From: Ectothiorhodospira shaposhnikovii
GTDB lineage: Bacteria; Pseudomonadota; Gammaproteobacteria; Ectothiorhodospirales; Ectothiorhodospiraceae
DNA: 64,000 bases
Direction: 5' to 3'
Assembly: GCF_016584105.1 (NCBI RefSeq)
Contig: NZ_NRSM01000005.1
Coordinates: 86,709 to 150,708 of the forward strand
Position 1 is the stretch's first letter; each line of letters opens with the position of its first letter. Below the pieces are notes generated by a model that saw only the letters and a list, made by a program, of their open reading frames with translations, was not told the origin of the DNA and made no database searches. Shown piece by piece: positions 30,224 through 40,511 of this stretch. Position numbers and translations under genes: made by a program.

Positions 30224-31393
30224 ATGAACCTTCATGAATTCCAGGCCAAGGGCCTCTTTCGCGATTACCGTATTCCGGTGCCGGCCGGTATCTCCATCGA
30301 CCACCCTGACGGACTGGCGGAGGTCGTCGATGCCCTGGGGGGGGATGCCTGGGTCGTCAAGGCGCAGGTGCATGCCGGTGGTCGCGGCAAGGCCGGTGGC
30401 GTCAGGCTGGTCAAGGGGCGGGATGAACTCAAGGCGGCAGCCAGGGATCTGCTGGGTTCCACCCTGGTTACCCATCAGACCGGCCCTGCGGGCCTTCCCG
30501 TGAATACCCTGCTGATCGAGTCCCTTACCGACATCCGGCGTGAGCTCTATCTGGGCCTGCTGGTGGATCGGGCCACTCGCCGTGTCGCCATCATGGTTTC
30601 GGCGGCGGGTGGCATGGACATCGAAGAGGTGGCCGCCAGTACCCCGGAGAAGCTGCTGACCCTGTTCGTGGACCCGGCCGCGGGCATCATGCCTTACCAG
30701 GGGCGCCGCGCCGCCTTTGCCCTGGGCCTGGAAGGCCGGCAGGTGAATGAGTTCGTGACCCTGCTCACCCGGCTCTACACCCTTTTTATCGAATCCGATG
30801 CCAGCCTGATCGAGATCAACCCGCTGGTGGTCACCGGAGAGGGCGGCCTGGTGGCCCTGGACAGTAAGATCAACCTGGACGACAACGCCCTTTACCGGCA
30901 CCCCGCCCTGGCGGAGTTGCGGGACGCCAGCCAGGAAGATGCCCGCGAGGCCAGGGCCAGGGAGCATGAACTCAATTATGTCCGCCTGGACGGTAACATC
31001 GGCTGCATGGTCAACGGTGCCGGGCTGGCCATGGCCACCATGGACCTGATCAAGCTCCACGGCGGTGAACCGGCCAACTTCCTGGACGTGGGCGGCGGCA
31101 CCACCGCGGCCCGGGTGACCGAGGCCTTCAAGCTCATCCTCTCCGACGACTCGGTCAAGGCCGTGTTCGTGAACATCTTCGGCGGTATCGTCCGCTGTGA
31201 CCTGATTGCCGAGGGCATCATCGCGGCGGTCAAGGAAGTCCATGTGGGCGTGCCCGTGGTGGTGCGTCTGGAAGGCACCAACGTGGAACAGGGCCGGGCC
31301 CTGCTGGCTCAGAGTGATCTCAACATCATCGCCGCCGAGAGCCTGACCGATGGTGCCCTCAAGGTGGTGAAGGCCGCGGCCAAGGCCGCCTGA
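30224..31393 (+). CDS. sucC: Succinyl-CoA synthetase (ADP-forming), beta subunit
   Basis: SucC is the ATP-grasp subunit of the TCA-cycle enzyme converting succinyl-CoA to succinate. The N terminus MNLHEFQAK is the family signature, [15 protein letters not shown] holds the nucleotide-binding lysine, IEINPL the metal site and [10 protein letters not shown] the C-terminal power helix region. Its 389 residues match E. coli. It pairs with sucD 64 bases downstream and is not next to sucAB or sdh genes. Malate-CoA ligase is related, but nothing here points to it. Confidence 0.94.
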   Translation: MNLHEFQAKGLFRDYRIPVPAGISIDHPDGLAEVVDALGGDAWVVKAQVHAGGRGKAGGVRLVKGRDELKAAARDLLGSTLVTHQTGPAGLPVNTLLIESLTDIRRELYLGLLVDRATRRVAIMVSAAGGMDIEEVAASTPEKLLTLFVDPAAGIMPYQGRRAAFALGLEGRQVNEFVTLLTRLYTLFIESDASLIEINPLVVTGEGGLVALDSKINLDDNALYRHPALAELRDASQEDAREARAREHELNYVRLDGNIGCMVNGAGLAMATMDLIKLHGGEPANFLDVGGGTTAARVTEAFKLILSDDSVKAVFVNIFGGIVRCDLIAEGIIAAVKEVHVGVPVVVRLEGTNVEQGRALLAQSDLNIIAAESLTDGALKVVKAAAKAA

Positions 31394-31457
31394 CGGGCAG
31401 GGGACGAGCGGGCCGGCATGCCGGATTCAGACAGACGAAGCTGACACGGATTCTTCA

Positions 31458-32327
31458 ATGAGCATTCTCATCGACAAGCATACTCGGGTCATCTGCCAGG
31501 GGTTCACCGGCAAGCAGGGTACTTTCCACTCCGAACAGGCCATGGCCTACGGCACGCAGATGGTGGGCGGCGTCACCCCGGGCAAGGGGGGGCAGCGGCA
31601 TTTGGGGCTGCCGGTGTTCGACACCGTGCACGATGCGGTCCATGATACCGGAGCCAATGCCACCATGATCTATGTCCCGGCCGCCTTCGCCGCCGATGCC
31701 ATCCTGGAGGCGGCGGATGCCGGGATCGAGGTCATCGTCTGCATCACCGAGGGGATTCCCGTGCTGGACATGCTCAAGGTGAAGGCCGCCCTGGCCGGCA
31801 GCCGCTCCCGTCTCATCGGTCCCAACTGTCCGGGTGTCATCACCCCCGGTGCCTGCAAGATCGGCATCATGCCGGGTCATATTCATCAGCCGGGCAAGGT
31901 GGGTATCGTCTCCCGTTCCGGGACCCTTACCTACGAGGCGGTCAAGCAGACCACCGACGCGGGTCTGGGGCAGAGCACCTGTGTGGGTATCGGTGGCGAT
32001 CCCATCCATGGGATGAATTTCGTGGACTGTCTGCGCCTGTTTCAGGAGGACGGGCAGACCGAGGGCATCATCATGGTGGGCGAGATCGGCGGCAGTGCCG
32101 AAGAGGAGGCCGCGGCCTTCATCCGCGATCATGTGACCAAGCCGGTGGTGGCCTATATTGCCGGTGTCACCGCGCCGCCGGGACGCCGCATGGGGCATGC
32201 CGGGGCGATCATCTCCGGTGGCCAGGGGACCGCGGATCAGAAGTTCGCCGCCCTGGAGGCCGCCGGGGTCGCCGTGGTGCGTTCGCCCGCCGAGATGGGG
32301 GGGCGGCTCAAGGCCCTGATGGGCTGA
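31458..32327 (+). CDS. sucD: Succinyl-CoA synthetase, alpha subunit
   Basis: SucD binds CoA and carries the histidine that is phosphorylated during the reaction. CoA-binding residues lie in [14 protein letters not shown] near the N terminus, [11 protein letters not shown] follows in mid-protein, and the active His is in [10 protein letters not shown] near residue 246. The 289 residues match E. coli SucD. It is followed by a strong hairpin and then nadE. Confidence 0.95.
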   Translation: MSILIDKHTRVICQGFTGKQGTFHSEQAMAYGTQMVGGVTPGKGGQRHLGLPVFDTVHDAVHDTGANATMIYVPAAFAADAILEAADAGIEVIVCITEGIPVLDMLKVKAALAGSRSRLIGPNCPGVITPGACKIGIMPGHIHQPGKVGIVSRSGTLTYEAVKQTTDAGLGQSTCVGIGGDPIHGMNFVDCLRLFQEDGQTEGIIMVGEIGGSAEEEAAAFIRDHVTKPVVAYIAGVTAPPGRRMGHAGAIISGGQGTADQKFAALEAAGVAVVRSPAEMGGRLKALMG

Positions 32328-32352
32328 CGGCCAAATTGTTTCCATGTTCACG

Positions 32353-32379
32353 GACCACCGCCCCGTCGGGGCGGTGGTC
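32353..32379 (+). terminator. Strong hairpin after sucD
   Basis: A perfect 12-base stem (GACCACCGCCCC with GGGGCGGTGGTC, loop GTC) begins 26 bases after the sucD stop. The first T run comes only 16 bases later (32395-32399), so it is a poor classic intrinsic terminator but may end or pause transcription before nadE. Confidence 0.5.
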
Positions 32380-32412
32380 TCCTGTTGCCACCTGTTTTTG
32401 AATGATCGGATC

Positions 32413-34445
<2,033 letters not shown>

Positions 34446-34506
34446 TCCGGGGGTTGCGGGCAGATCGGACCCCGGGGCCGAAACGCCATCCCGGGAGCCC
34501 TCGTGC

Positions 34507-34543
34507 CAGGGCGGTGAGCGATGGACATGTCCTCACCGCCCTG
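34507..34543. terminator. Hairpin between convergent glnB and nitroreductase genes
   Basis: A perfect 12-base stem pairs CAGGGCGGTGAG (34507-34518) with CTCACCGCCCTG (34532-34543) across a 13-base loop, in the 108-base gap between two convergent genes. There is no T run on either side, so it may act as a stabiliser or a weak two-way terminator. Confidence 0.5.
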
Positions 34544-34553
34544 GGTGTTCGGG

Positions 34554-35075
34554 TTATCGGTAGGTCACCACCTCGTCCAGGCGTCGCCGGTGGGAGGATT
34601 CCGGTAGCTCCGCCGGGTAGCCCACGCAGAGAAGGGCGAGTGGGCGCAGGCCCGGTTCCAGGGCGAGGATGTCGGCAACGGCCTTTTCATCGAACATCCC
34701 CACCCAGGTGGAGCCCATCCCGGCGGCCACCACCGCCAGCTGGGCGTAGGCTGCCACGATGGTGGCGTCCTGGATGGAGAACAGATCCCGCCCTCGTTCG
34801 CCGTACTGTTCGGTCGAGCGTGCCGCATCACTACAGAAAATCAGGCAGATGGGCGCCTCGGAGATAAAGTCCTGACCATGGGACGCCTGGGCCAGCCTGG
34901 CTCTCAAATCCGGATCCTTCACGCAGATGATGCGGTATGACTGCAGGTCGCCCGCCGAAGGGGCGGTTACCGCGGTTTCAAGGATCGCGTGCAGTTTCTC
35001 CGGCTCCACCGGCATGTCGGCCTGGTAGCGACGGATGGAATGCCGGTGTCTGACGGTCTGAAAGAAATCCCACAT
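34554..35075 (-). CDS. Nitroreductase family protein
   Basis: This is an FMN-dependent nitroreductase-fold protein of 173 residues. RHSIRRYQ near the N terminus and APSAGDLQSYRI supply typical FMN-phosphate contacts; GMGSTWVGMFD and LALLCVGYPAE mark the later core. It probably uses NAD(P)H to reduce quinone-, nitro- or enone-type substrates. The physiological substrate cannot be told. It stands alone, converging on glnB. Confidence 0.88.
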   Translation of the reverse strand: MWDFFQTVRHRHSIRRYQADMPVEPEKLHAILETAVTAPSAGDLQSYRIICVKDPDLRARLAQASHGQDFISEAPICLIFCSDAARSTEQYGERGRDLFSIQDATIVAAYAQLAVVAAGMGSTWVGMFDEKAVADILALEPGLRPLALLCVGYPAELPESSHRRRLDEVVTYR

Positions 35076-35118
35076 CCTAAACGTCCCCTTTTGTCGTATT
35101 TGAATCGGTCCTGGAGAA

Positions 35119-35883
35119 TCAGGCCCCCTTCCTCAGCCTGTCGGCCCGTTCCGGGAAGTTCAGTTCCAGTACCCGCAGGGCATCCGTTGCCAGGTCGTCA
35201 AGCTGCAGCCGCCGGTAGGCCTTTACCATGACCTCCAGGGCATCGGGTACCGAATCGGCGCCTTCATAGTGTTCCAGTACATATCGACCTCGCTGGGCGG
35301 CAGCCAGCCAGGCGCCCCGGCGCATGTAGAAATCCGCGACATACATTTCATGGGCCGCCAGCCGGTTTCTCAGATGAACCATGCGCTGGCGGGCGTCCCC
35401 GGCATAGCGGCTGTCGGGGAAGGTCCGTACCAGTGTGCCGAAATCATCGAAGGCGTTGCGCAGAGGGACCGGATCACGACGTGCCTGGTCCTGCGGGATC
35501 CAGCGATTGAGGAAGCTCTGATCCCGCTCATAGTTGATCAGGCCGCGCAGATAGTAGGCATAGTCCACATGAGGATGCCGGGGGTTCATCTGGATGAAAC
35601 GGTCCACGGCCGCCAGCGCCATCTCCGGCTCCTGGGCCTTGTAGTAGGCATAGGCGATCTCCAGCTGGCCCTGCTGGGCGTGGCGACCGAAGGGGAAGCG
35701 GGCTTCCAGGATCTCGTAGTATTCCACCGCCTGGTCGAAATTTCCCCGGTCAAGGGCCGCTTTGGCCTCTTCGTAAAGCTGGCTGGCGGACCAGTCCCGG
35801 GTGGGGTCCTGGCGCATACCGGCGCAGCCGGAGGCCAGAACGGCGATAAGCAGGAAGGTCAGGGCTGGGCGAAGAGCTGTCAT
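35119..35883 (-). CDS. bamD: BamD, outer-membrane assembly lipoprotein
   Basis: BamD is the essential lipoprotein of the BAM complex that folds outer-membrane proteins. From ATG 35883 the 254-residue protein has a signal peptide with lipobox VLASGC (lipidated Cys20), then five TPR-like repeats: LYEEAKAALDRGNFDQAVEYYE, shortened here as the first repeat at about 36-57, through the C terminus. The frame is open far upstream, but that extension is antisense to rluD and is not coding. It diverges from rluD, as in most gammaproteobacteria. Confidence 0.95.
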   Translation of the reverse strand: MTALRPALTFLLIAVLASGCAGMRQDPTRDWSASQLYEEAKAALDRGNFDQAVEYYEILEARFPFGRHAQQGQLEIAYAYYKAQEPEMALAAVDRFIQMNPRHPHVDYAYYLRGLINYERDQSFLNRWIPQDQARRDPVPLRNAFDDFGTLVRTFPDSRYAGDARQRMVHLRNRLAAHEMYVADFYMRRGAWLAAAQRGRYVLEHYEGADSVPDALEVMVKAYRRLQLDDLATDALRVLELNFPERADRLRKGA

Positions 35884-35940
35884 TGGGCGCGAAGACGGAA
35901 GATAATTGAGGCAATGAGTATAACCGACGGCCCCCGGCAC

Positions 35941-36885
35941 ATGACCAGAACCATCGAACTTGCGGCGGAAATTCCGCCTGAACTGGCCGGCAGGCGTCTG
36001 GACGCCGTGCTGGCGCGGATGTTCCCGGAATATTCCCGCAGCCGGATCCAGCAGTGGATCGAGGAGGGGGCGGTGAAAGTGGCCGGAGAACGTCCCCGGG
36101 CCCGACAGAAAACCTGCGGAGGGGAAGCGGTTCACATTCGGGCCGCCCTGGATGACCGGAGCCAGGATGTGCCAGAGGATCTGCCGCTGGATCTGATTCA
36201 CGAGGATGATCATCTGCTGGTGATCAACAAGCCCGCCGGTCTGGTGGTGCATCCCGCCGCGGGGCATCCCCAGGGTACGCTGGTCAATGCCCTGTTGCAT
36301 CATGCCCCGGAGCTGGCCCATCTGCCCCGCGCCGGCATCGTGCATCGTCTGGACAAGGAAACCTCCGGGTTGCTGGTGGTGGCCCGCACCCTGGCATCCC
36401 ATACGGACCTGGTGCGCCAGCTCCAGGCCCGCACCGTGGGACGGGAATATCTGGCCCTGGTTCAGGGGAGCCTGGTGTCCGGCGGGACGGTCGAAGCCCC
36501 CATTGGTCGCCATCCGGTGGATCGCAAGTGCATGGCGGTGGTGACGGGAGGAAGGGAGGCCATCACCCATTACCGGGTGGAGGAGCGCTTCGCTGCCCAT
36601 ACCCTGCTCAGGGTCAATCTGGAAACCGGGCGCACCCACCAGATCCGGGTCCACATGGCCCATTTGCATCACCCCCTGGCGGGGGATCCGGTCTATGGCG
36701 GACGCCTGCGTCTCCCGGCCGGTCTGTCCGATGGGGCCATGGCGACCCTGCGGGGTTTCCGGCGTCAGGCGCTGCACGCCACCCGCCTCAGCCTGGAACA
36801 TCCTGACGGTACCGGTTCCCGGAGTTGGGCGGCTGCTCTTCCGGACGACATGGAGATGCTGCTGCAGGCCCTGCGCGCCGGCTGA
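35941..36885 (+). CDS. rluD: RluD, 23S rRNA pseudouridine synthase
   Basis: RluD makes pseudouridines 1911/1915/1917 in helix 69 of 23S rRNA. An S4 RNA-binding domain is at residues 17-75, and the catalytic aspartate is Asp138 in HRLDKETSG. LETGRTHQIRVHMAH and GDPVYGG complete the RluA-family core. ATG 35941 aligns with the E. coli start; ATG 35914 is in frame and has GAGG close by. The gene that commonly follows rluD (pgeF/yfiH) is absent here; a non-coding stretch follows. Confidence 0.94.
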   Translation: MTRTIELAAEIPPELAGRRLDAVLARMFPEYSRSRIQQWIEEGAVKVAGERPRARQKTCGGEAVHIRAALDDRSQDVPEDLPLDLIHEDDHLLVINKPAGLVVHPAAGHPQGTLVNALLHHAPELAHLPRAGIVHRLDKETSGLLVVARTLASHTDLVRQLQARTVGREYLALVQGSLVSGGTVEAPIGRHPVDRKCMAVVTGGREAITHYRVEERFAAHTLLRVNLETGRTHQIRVHMAHLHHPLAGDPVYGGRLRLPAGLSDGAMATLRGFRRQALHATRLSLEHPDGTGSRSWAAALPDDMEMLLQALRAG

Positions 36886-37357
36886 GCCGGCCTTTCATCC
36901 CGACGTGCGGGGTTTCCCTGATGTGTTGCAGGCGTTATCATTGGAACGTTTTCGCCCAGTGCGAAAACACTTGTCAGGCAACAGAGGCTTAATTGTCGAT
37001 GGACAGTTGTTGTAGGTGCATGCGTGGTGAGGCCGTGAGCGGCCACAGACCGGCATGTGACTGCGTCCGTCGGGGCCAGCCCCTCCAGCGGTAATCTGCC
37101 GCGCCCCGGGCTCCCTGATGGATCGCATCGCGTCGGTCGGATCAGGGAAACCGGTATCGCATCATCCCGAAAGTGTCTTGCCATGGGTGCCGCCGTGTTC
37201 CCGTGCGGGATGAATGTCTGCCGTCTCCGGGTATCAATTGCCCCGGAGCTGTCTGTTTCCCGGGCATCCCGGTCTCTCCCCATGCTGCATCGGCCCTCAA
37301 GGCCGCGTCCCAGCATATTCCGATCGGTCTGCCGTCGCGGCAGCCAAGGAGAGAGTC
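36886..37357 (+). promoter_or_regulatory. 472-base non-coding, hairpin-rich leader before the mgtE operon
   Basis: I see no supportable gene here. From left to right it holds a 21-base dyad (36948-36968), GGCCG/CGGCC (37031-37044), GGGG/CCCC (37072-37083), CCTGAT/ATCAGG (37114-37146), a nested hairpin ATGCTG/CAGCAT enclosing CGGCC/GGCCG (37282-37316), and CTGCCG/CGGCAG (37329-37343). The last ends two bases before the AAGGAG ribosome-binding site of the next gene. This looks like a structured 5' leader, possibly magnesium-responsive given the mgtE genes. I could not match it to the M-box consensus as I remember it. Confidence 0.45.
36948..36968. promoter_or_regulatory. 21-base dyad, possible operator
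   Basis: GTTTTCGC and GCGAAAAC form a perfect 8-base inverted repeat around a 5-base centre (CCAGT). The AT-rich outer arms and short spacer resemble a dimeric regulator's site more than a terminator, since no T run follows. It lies 63 bases after rluD and about 390 bases before the small gene that opens the mgtE operon. Confidence 0.4.
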
Positions 37358-37729
37358 ATGACCCGGATGATCAAGAACATGAGCAGGCTGATGAGCCTGG
37401 CCCTCAGAACCCTGGAGTCCCCGGCCCGCCGCGTCCCCGATACCAGCCCCGAGGCTGAGTCGGTGGCCCGCGCCTGTCGCCATGGCGATTTCGGCAGTGC
37501 CCGGCTGAGTTTTCTCAAGCTGGCCGGTCAGTCCCAGATCCGGGTGCTCCAGGCCATGGACGACCGTTCCATCCGCCGCCTGACCCTGGGGCTCCCCGAT
37601 GCCACCCTGGCACGCCTTTGCGCCCAGGGGCCTGCCCCTCTGGGTGAAGCCATCGTCCGGTCCCTGCCGGAAGGCCGTCGTCGCGGTGTGTCCCTGATGT
37701 GCGAGCAGCATCGCCGCCATCAGGCCTGA
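37358..37729 (+). CDS. Unknown 123-residue protein before mgtE
   Basis: ATG 37358 follows a strong AAGGAGAG site, so this is probably a real gene. The protein is soluble and helix-rich with a basic N terminus. Residues about 45-110 have a repeating pattern of short helices with leucines and turns such as AMDD, GLPD and SLPE. This pattern recalls the N-terminal helical domain of MgtE (MgtE_N). Similarity is only in style, and I cannot confirm a family. It lies 38 bases before mgtE and is probably cotranscribed, so a role in magnesium channel control is a guess from context. Confidence 0.65.
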   Translation: MTRMIKNMSRLMSLALRTLESPARRVPDTSPEAESVARACRHGDFGSARLSFLKLAGQSQIRVLQAMDDRSIRRLTLGLPDATLARLCAQGPAPLGEAIVRSLPEGRRRGVSLMCEQHRRHQA

Positions 37730-37767
37730 CGGCGGCTGCATGACTCGCCGGTGTTTTTTCCGACCGC

Positions 37768-39147
37768 ATGTTCCAACCGGGCCAAGGCATGGAATTGACT
37801 CATATCTACGATCTGGATGAATTGAACGAATTCCTCTCCCAGGGGGATCTGTCCGCGGTGCGCGGCTGGCTGGACGAGATGCGCATACAGGACATCGCCC
37901 AGGCCCTGATGACCCTGGATGGCGAGATCCGTCGTGATGTGTTCCGCCTGCTGCCCCCTGGGCGGCGGGCGGATGTCTTTGCCTATCTGGACCCCCATCA
38001 CCAGCTTCAACTCATTCGCCAGGTCTCCGTGGACGAGGGCCGCCACCTGCTGTCCGAGATGTTGCCGGATGACCTCACCGCCCTGCTGGAAGACCTGCCC
38101 AAGGGTGAAGTCCGGCAGCTGCTGCGTCTGCTGCCGTTCCGCTCCATTCGTCGTGCCCTGACCCTGCTGGGATATCCGGAAGACAGCTGCGGTCGACTCA
38201 TGACCACGGCGGTGGTGAGCGTGCGTCCCGACTGGAGCATGGCCCGTGCCCTGGATCATCTGCGGGTGCAGGCGGGGCGGGGCGAGACGGTCAACCTGGT
38301 TTACGTCACCGATGACGAGGGCGGACTGCTGGGCGTGCTGGCCCTCAAGCATTTCCTCAAGCCGCGGATGGATGTCCCGGTATCGGAGCTCATGACCGGC
38401 CGTGTGGTGTCCATCGACGCCCATGCACCCCAGGAAGAGGCCCTGCGGATGATGCGCCACTATGATCTTCCCGCCCTGCCGGTGGTGGATCAGGATCGTG
38501 AGCTGCTGGGCATCATCACCGTGGATGATGTGCTGGACGTGGAACAGGAGGAAAGCACGGAGGACTTCCAGAAGATGGGGGGTGTGGGGAGCCTGACCCT
38601 GAGCCTGCGGGAAGCACGTCCCTGGCTTTTGTACCGCAAGCGGGTAGGCTGGTTGCTGATCCTGGTGGCGGTGAACATCATCGGTGGTTTTGTGATTGCC
38701 GGGTATGAAGAAGCCATTGAGGCCCTGGTGGTGCTGGTGTTCTTCCTGCCCCTGATCATCGACAGCGGCGGCAATGCCGGCGCACAGTCCGCCACCCTGA
38801 TGGTCCGCGCATTGGCCACGGGGGATGTCCACCCCCGCGACTGGCTGCGTCTCTGGGGCAAGGAATTGGGGGTGGCCACCGCCCTGGGAGCGACGATGGC
38901 TTTGGCCGTGTCCGGTCTGGGATTATGGCGGGGCGGCATGGAGATTGCCGTGCTGGTATCGGTGGCCATGATGCTGGTGGTGCTGGTGGGAAGTCTGGTG
39001 GGCATGATCCTGCCCTTGCTCCTGGCCCGCCTGCGCCTGGATCCGGCCACGGCCAGTACGCCGCTGGTGACATCCATCGCCGACGTGGCGGGCATCATGA
39101 TCTATTTCGGCCTGGCGGCCACCTTGCTGGGGCTTTCCGGACAATGA
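37768..39147 (+). CDS. mgtE: MgtE-type magnesium channel, copy 1
   Basis: MgtE is a dimeric Mg2+ channel gated by its own cytoplasmic magnesium sites. Order: MgtE_N helical domain (about 20-140), two CBS domains (about 145-265), a plug helix, then five membrane segments. The pore motifs are present: SGGNAGAQS and the Asp-containing TSIADV near the C terminus. The length of 459 is normal. ATG 37768 has no clear ribosome-binding site; ATG 37789 is an alternative. Its stop overlaps the start of copy 2 by four bases. Confidence 0.93.
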   Translation: MFQPGQGMELTHIYDLDELNEFLSQGDLSAVRGWLDEMRIQDIAQALMTLDGEIRRDVFRLLPPGRRADVFAYLDPHHQLQLIRQVSVDEGRHLLSEMLPDDLTALLEDLPKGEVRQLLRLLPFRSIRRALTLLGYPEDSCGRLMTTAVVSVRPDWSMARALDHLRVQAGRGETVNLVYVTDDEGGLLGVLALKHFLKPRMDVPVSELMTGRVVSIDAHAPQEEALRMMRHYDLPALPVVDQDRELLGIITVDDVLDVEQEESTEDFQKMGGVGSLTLSLREARPWLLYRKRVGWLLILVAVNIIGGFVIAGYEEAIEALVVLVFFLPLIIDSGGNAGAQSATLMVRALATGDVHPRDWLRLWGKELGVATALGATMALAVSGLGLWRGGMEIAVLVSVAMMLVVLVGSLVGMILPLLLARLRLDPATASTPLVTSIADVAGIMIYFGLAATLLGLSGQ

Positions 39148-40490
39148 GCAATTCTCTCAAGCACGAGCCGTTTTTCGAGCAGATGCGCCGACGCGACTGG
39201 GAGAGCCTGAAGACGATGCTGGCTTCCCTGCAGAACCAGGATGTGGCGGCACTGAGTCAGGCGTTGCCCGCCGAAGACTGGGTGCCGTTGATCCGGCTGC
39301 TGCCCAGGGATCGCATGGCCGATGTGTTTTCCTATCTGAGCCTGGAGCAGCAGGCTCGTATCCTGGCCGAACTGGGTGATGATGAAAATGCCCGCCTGCT
39401 GACGGCCTCGTCCTACGATGACGTGGCGGAGCTGCTGGAGCATTTGCCGGAATCGGAGTCAAGCCGCCTCATGGCCCTGTTGCCCAAGCCCCGGCGGCGG
39501 GTGGTCAAGGGACTGCTGAATTATCCGCCCGACAGCGCGGGCCGCCTGATGACGCCCGGTTTCGTGGCCGTGCGTCCGGACTGGACCCTGGAGGCGGCAC
39601 TGGCCTATCTGCGCGACCATTTCTCCCAGGGCGAGACCGTGAACGTGGTCTTCGTCACCGAGGCGGACGGTCACCTTCTGGGGGCGATCAAGCTCAAGGA
39701 TCTGCTGTTCGGACCTCCCCGCCGGCGGGTGGACAGCCTGCTCAAGGAGGCCGTGGTTCGTGTACAGGCCCAGGCCGACCAGGAAGAAGCTGCCCGCCTG
39801 ATTCGTCACTATGACCTGGAAGTGTTGCCGGTGGTGGATGAGCGGGAGGTCCTGGTGGGGATCATCACCGTGGACGATGCCCTGGACGTGGTGGAGGAGG
39901 AGACCACCGAGGACTTCCTGCGCATGGGTAGTGTGGGCACCATCGCGCCCGGCCTCAAGGATGCCGCCATGAGCCTGCTCTACCGCAAGCGGGTCGGGTG
40001 GTTGGTGATCCTGGTGTTCGTGAACCTGTTCAGCGGGGCGGCCATCGCGGTGTTCGAGACCGCCATCGAGGCCGTGGTGGCGCTGGTCTTCTTCCTGCCC
40101 CTGGTGATCGCCACTGGTGGCAACGCGGGCTCCCAGGCCTCCACCCTGATGGTGCGAGCCCTGGCCACGGGGGATGTTCAATTGCGTGACTGGCTCGGGC
40201 TATGGGGCAAGGAGCTGTTTGTGTCCGTTGCCCTTGGGTTGACCCTGGGGCTTGCCGTCTGGGGCGCGGGGATCTGGTTGGGCGGGCCGGACGTGGGGCT
40301 GGCGGTGGCCGTGGCCATGGTGCTGGTGGTGATTTTCGGCAGCATGATCGGGATGTTGCTGCCGGTGATCCTGACCCGCCTGAAGCTGGACCCGGCCACC
40401 GCCAGCGCCCCCCTGATCACGTCCATCGCGGACGTGGGGGGGATACTGGTCTATTTCTCCGTGGCGACGGCCATCCTGCAGCTGGGCTGA
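39144..40490 (+). CDS. mgtE: MgtE-type magnesium channel, copy 2
   Basis: This second MgtE paralogue (448 residues) has the same layout: MgtE_N at about 10-125, CBS pair at about 130-250, then five membrane segments with TGGNAGSQAS and TSIADV. Pore residues are intact, so it should conduct. It begins at ATG 39144, overlapping the stop of copy 1; the longer open frame upstream is antisense-free but lies within copy 1. The N-terminal domains of the two copies have drifted apart far more than the membrane parts, which may mean different gating thresholds or a mixed dimer. Confidence 0.92.
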   Translation: MSNSLKHEPFFEQMRRRDWESLKTMLASLQNQDVAALSQALPAEDWVPLIRLLPRDRMADVFSYLSLEQQARILAELGDDENARLLTASSYDDVAELLEHLPESESSRLMALLPKPRRRVVKGLLNYPPDSAGRLMTPGFVAVRPDWTLEAALAYLRDHFSQGETVNVVFVTEADGHLLGAIKLKDLLFGPPRRRVDSLLKEAVVRVQAQADQEEAARLIRHYDLEVLPVVDEREVLVGIITVDDALDVVEEETTEDFLRMGSVGTIAPGLKDAAMSLLYRKRVGWLVILVFVNLFSGAAIAVFETAIEAVVALVFFLPLVIATGGNAGSQASTLMVRALATGDVQLRDWLGLWGKELFVSVALGLTLGLAVWGAGIWLGGPDVGLAVAVAMVLVVIFGSMIGMLLPVILTRLKLDPATASAPLITSIADVGGILVYFSVATAILQLG

Positions 40491-40511
40491 GGTCGGCTTC
40501 GCCTGGCGGCG

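Noticed and set aside
30224..32327. Malate-CoA ligase (mtkA/mtkB) instead of succinyl-CoA synthetase
   Set aside because: Lengths and motifs fit SucC/SucD closely, and no serine-cycle genes (malyl-CoA lyase, hydroxypyruvate reductase) are nearby.
35884..36801. A long in-frame extension upstream of bamD giving 560 residues
   Set aside because: The added part is antisense to rluD. The lipoprotein signal peptide fixes the real start at 35883.
36886..37357. M-box (ykoK) magnesium riboswitch
   Set aside because: The place before mgtE is right and a GGTGAGGC-like string occurs at 37026-37033, but I could not align the other conserved blocks. I kept it only as an unclassified leader.
37057..37458. 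A 133-codon frame in the mgtE leader that could be a leader peptide
   Set aside because: It has no ribosome-binding site, is Pro/Arg/Ser-rich like non-coding GC-rich DNA and runs over the start of the better supported gene at 37358.
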